Assembly: GCA_003577005.1 (NCBI GenBank) | Contig: QEUW01000020.1 | Coordinates: forward strand, 5,795 to 69,794 | DNA: 64,000 bases | Source of the DNA: Chloroflexota bacterium | Lineage (GTDB): Bacteria; Chloroflexota; Anaerolineae; Caldilineales; Caldilineaceae | Direction: 5' to 3' | In this document: in pieces, positions 63,829-64,000 of the stretch | Position numbering within the stretch: position 1 is the first letter of the stretch | Layout of the letters: each line of letters begins with the position of its first letter | Made by a program: the position numbers and the translations under genes | Notes under the pieces: model-generated | Databases searched by the model: none | Told to the model about the DNA's origin: nothing | Seen by the model: the letters and a program-made list of their open reading frames with translations, nothing else

Positions 63829-64000
63829 CTACCCAATCACAATATCTTCCGCCGGATAATTGATACGCTTTTCTGGTCTTTTCTCCACCAGAGCCAGCGC
63901 TAATGTCAGCGGACCAATGCGACCAAAATACATGAGCATGATAATAATGAGCTTGCCTTCCGGGTTCAACGACGGTGTAATGCCGGTGGATAACCCGACT
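63829..64000 (-). CDS. ktrB: KtrB/TrkH-type potassium channel subunit (C-terminus only)
   Basis: Only the last 56 codons lie in the window. They encode PEGKLIIIMLMYFGRIGPLT, then LALALVEKRPEKRINYPAED, ending IVIG. The FGRIGPLTLA stretch is the conserved final helix of KtrB/TrkH proteins. It is upstream of ktrA on the same strand. Confidence 0.88.
   Translation of the reverse strand, partial: VGLSTGITPSLNPEGKLIIIMLMYFGRIGPLTLALALVEKRPEKRINYPAEDIVIG

Overview
The window is about 64 kb of moderately GC-rich bacterial chromosome with roughly 60 protein genes. It has no recognisable rRNA, tRNA, CRISPR array, transposase or phage gene. The gene set suggests a Chloroflexota bacterium, perhaps from the Caldilineae/Anaerolineae. 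The grounds are the peptide-type ABC binding lipoprotein with an Ala/Pro-rich linker after the lipobox, paired 'PTPS-related' polytopic membrane proteins, an AlaRS without its C-terminal domain, and a KtrAB-like pair. This is inference from gene style; no marker gene was compared.

Layout. 1-8.5 kb: the end of an FAD oxidoreductase/GcvT fusion, radA, a MarR-MFS efflux pair, a membrane spermidine-synthase-like protein and an acetyltransferase. 8.5-18.5 kb: rmd and gmd (GDP-D-rhamnose synthesis), a CPA2 cation/proton antiporter, a degenerate receiver protein, a DUF4062-like protein, two overlapping polytopic membrane proteins and a Nudix hydrolase. 18.5-28 kb: pheT, a lipoprotein, an ECF41 sigma factor with its own recognisable promoter and a partner SDR gene, an ECF sigma factor fused to a bifunctional-nuclease (DUF151) domain, and RNase Z. 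28-33 kb: a minus-strand sulfur-transfer cluster (ubiquitin-like sulfur carrier, rhodanese-ThiF activating enzyme, CysM-like synthase, DUF4395 membrane protein, thioredoxin-like protein) that includes an aldo/keto reductase. 33-46 kb: an accessory stretch with a TetR regulon, a VapBC-like and a BrnTA-like toxin-antitoxin module, an internally deleted Eco57I-like restriction/methylation protein, an ArsR-AHSA1-DUF4177 operon, ClpP and an MFS transporter. 44.5-47 kb: alaS behind a T-box riboswitch. 47-64 kb: an aldo/keto reductase, creatininase-like and pentapeptide proteins, a secreted protein, a five-gene peptide-type ABC operon, Bcp, an aquaporin, topoisomerase IB, an HdeD-metallophosphoesterase-cardiolipin synthase run, and KtrA with the end of KtrB.

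Two patterns stand out. First, both toxin-antitoxin modules are flanked by direct repeats that copy the 3' coding tail of a gene next to the module (an MFS transporter, and an Eco57I-like methylase tail). This is as if the module arrives with, or duplicates, a gene end. Second, over thirty gaps carry long inverted repeats. Their arm sequences differ, but the design recurs: 15-40 bp arms, often built from degenerate 7-10 nt words, around a short loop. One sits in frame inside a coding region and one sits inside the T-box leader.

Regulatory sites that can be read directly are the ECF41 promoter, the MarR, ArsR and ABC-operon promoters, a repeated TetR operator, and the alaS T-box with its terminator.
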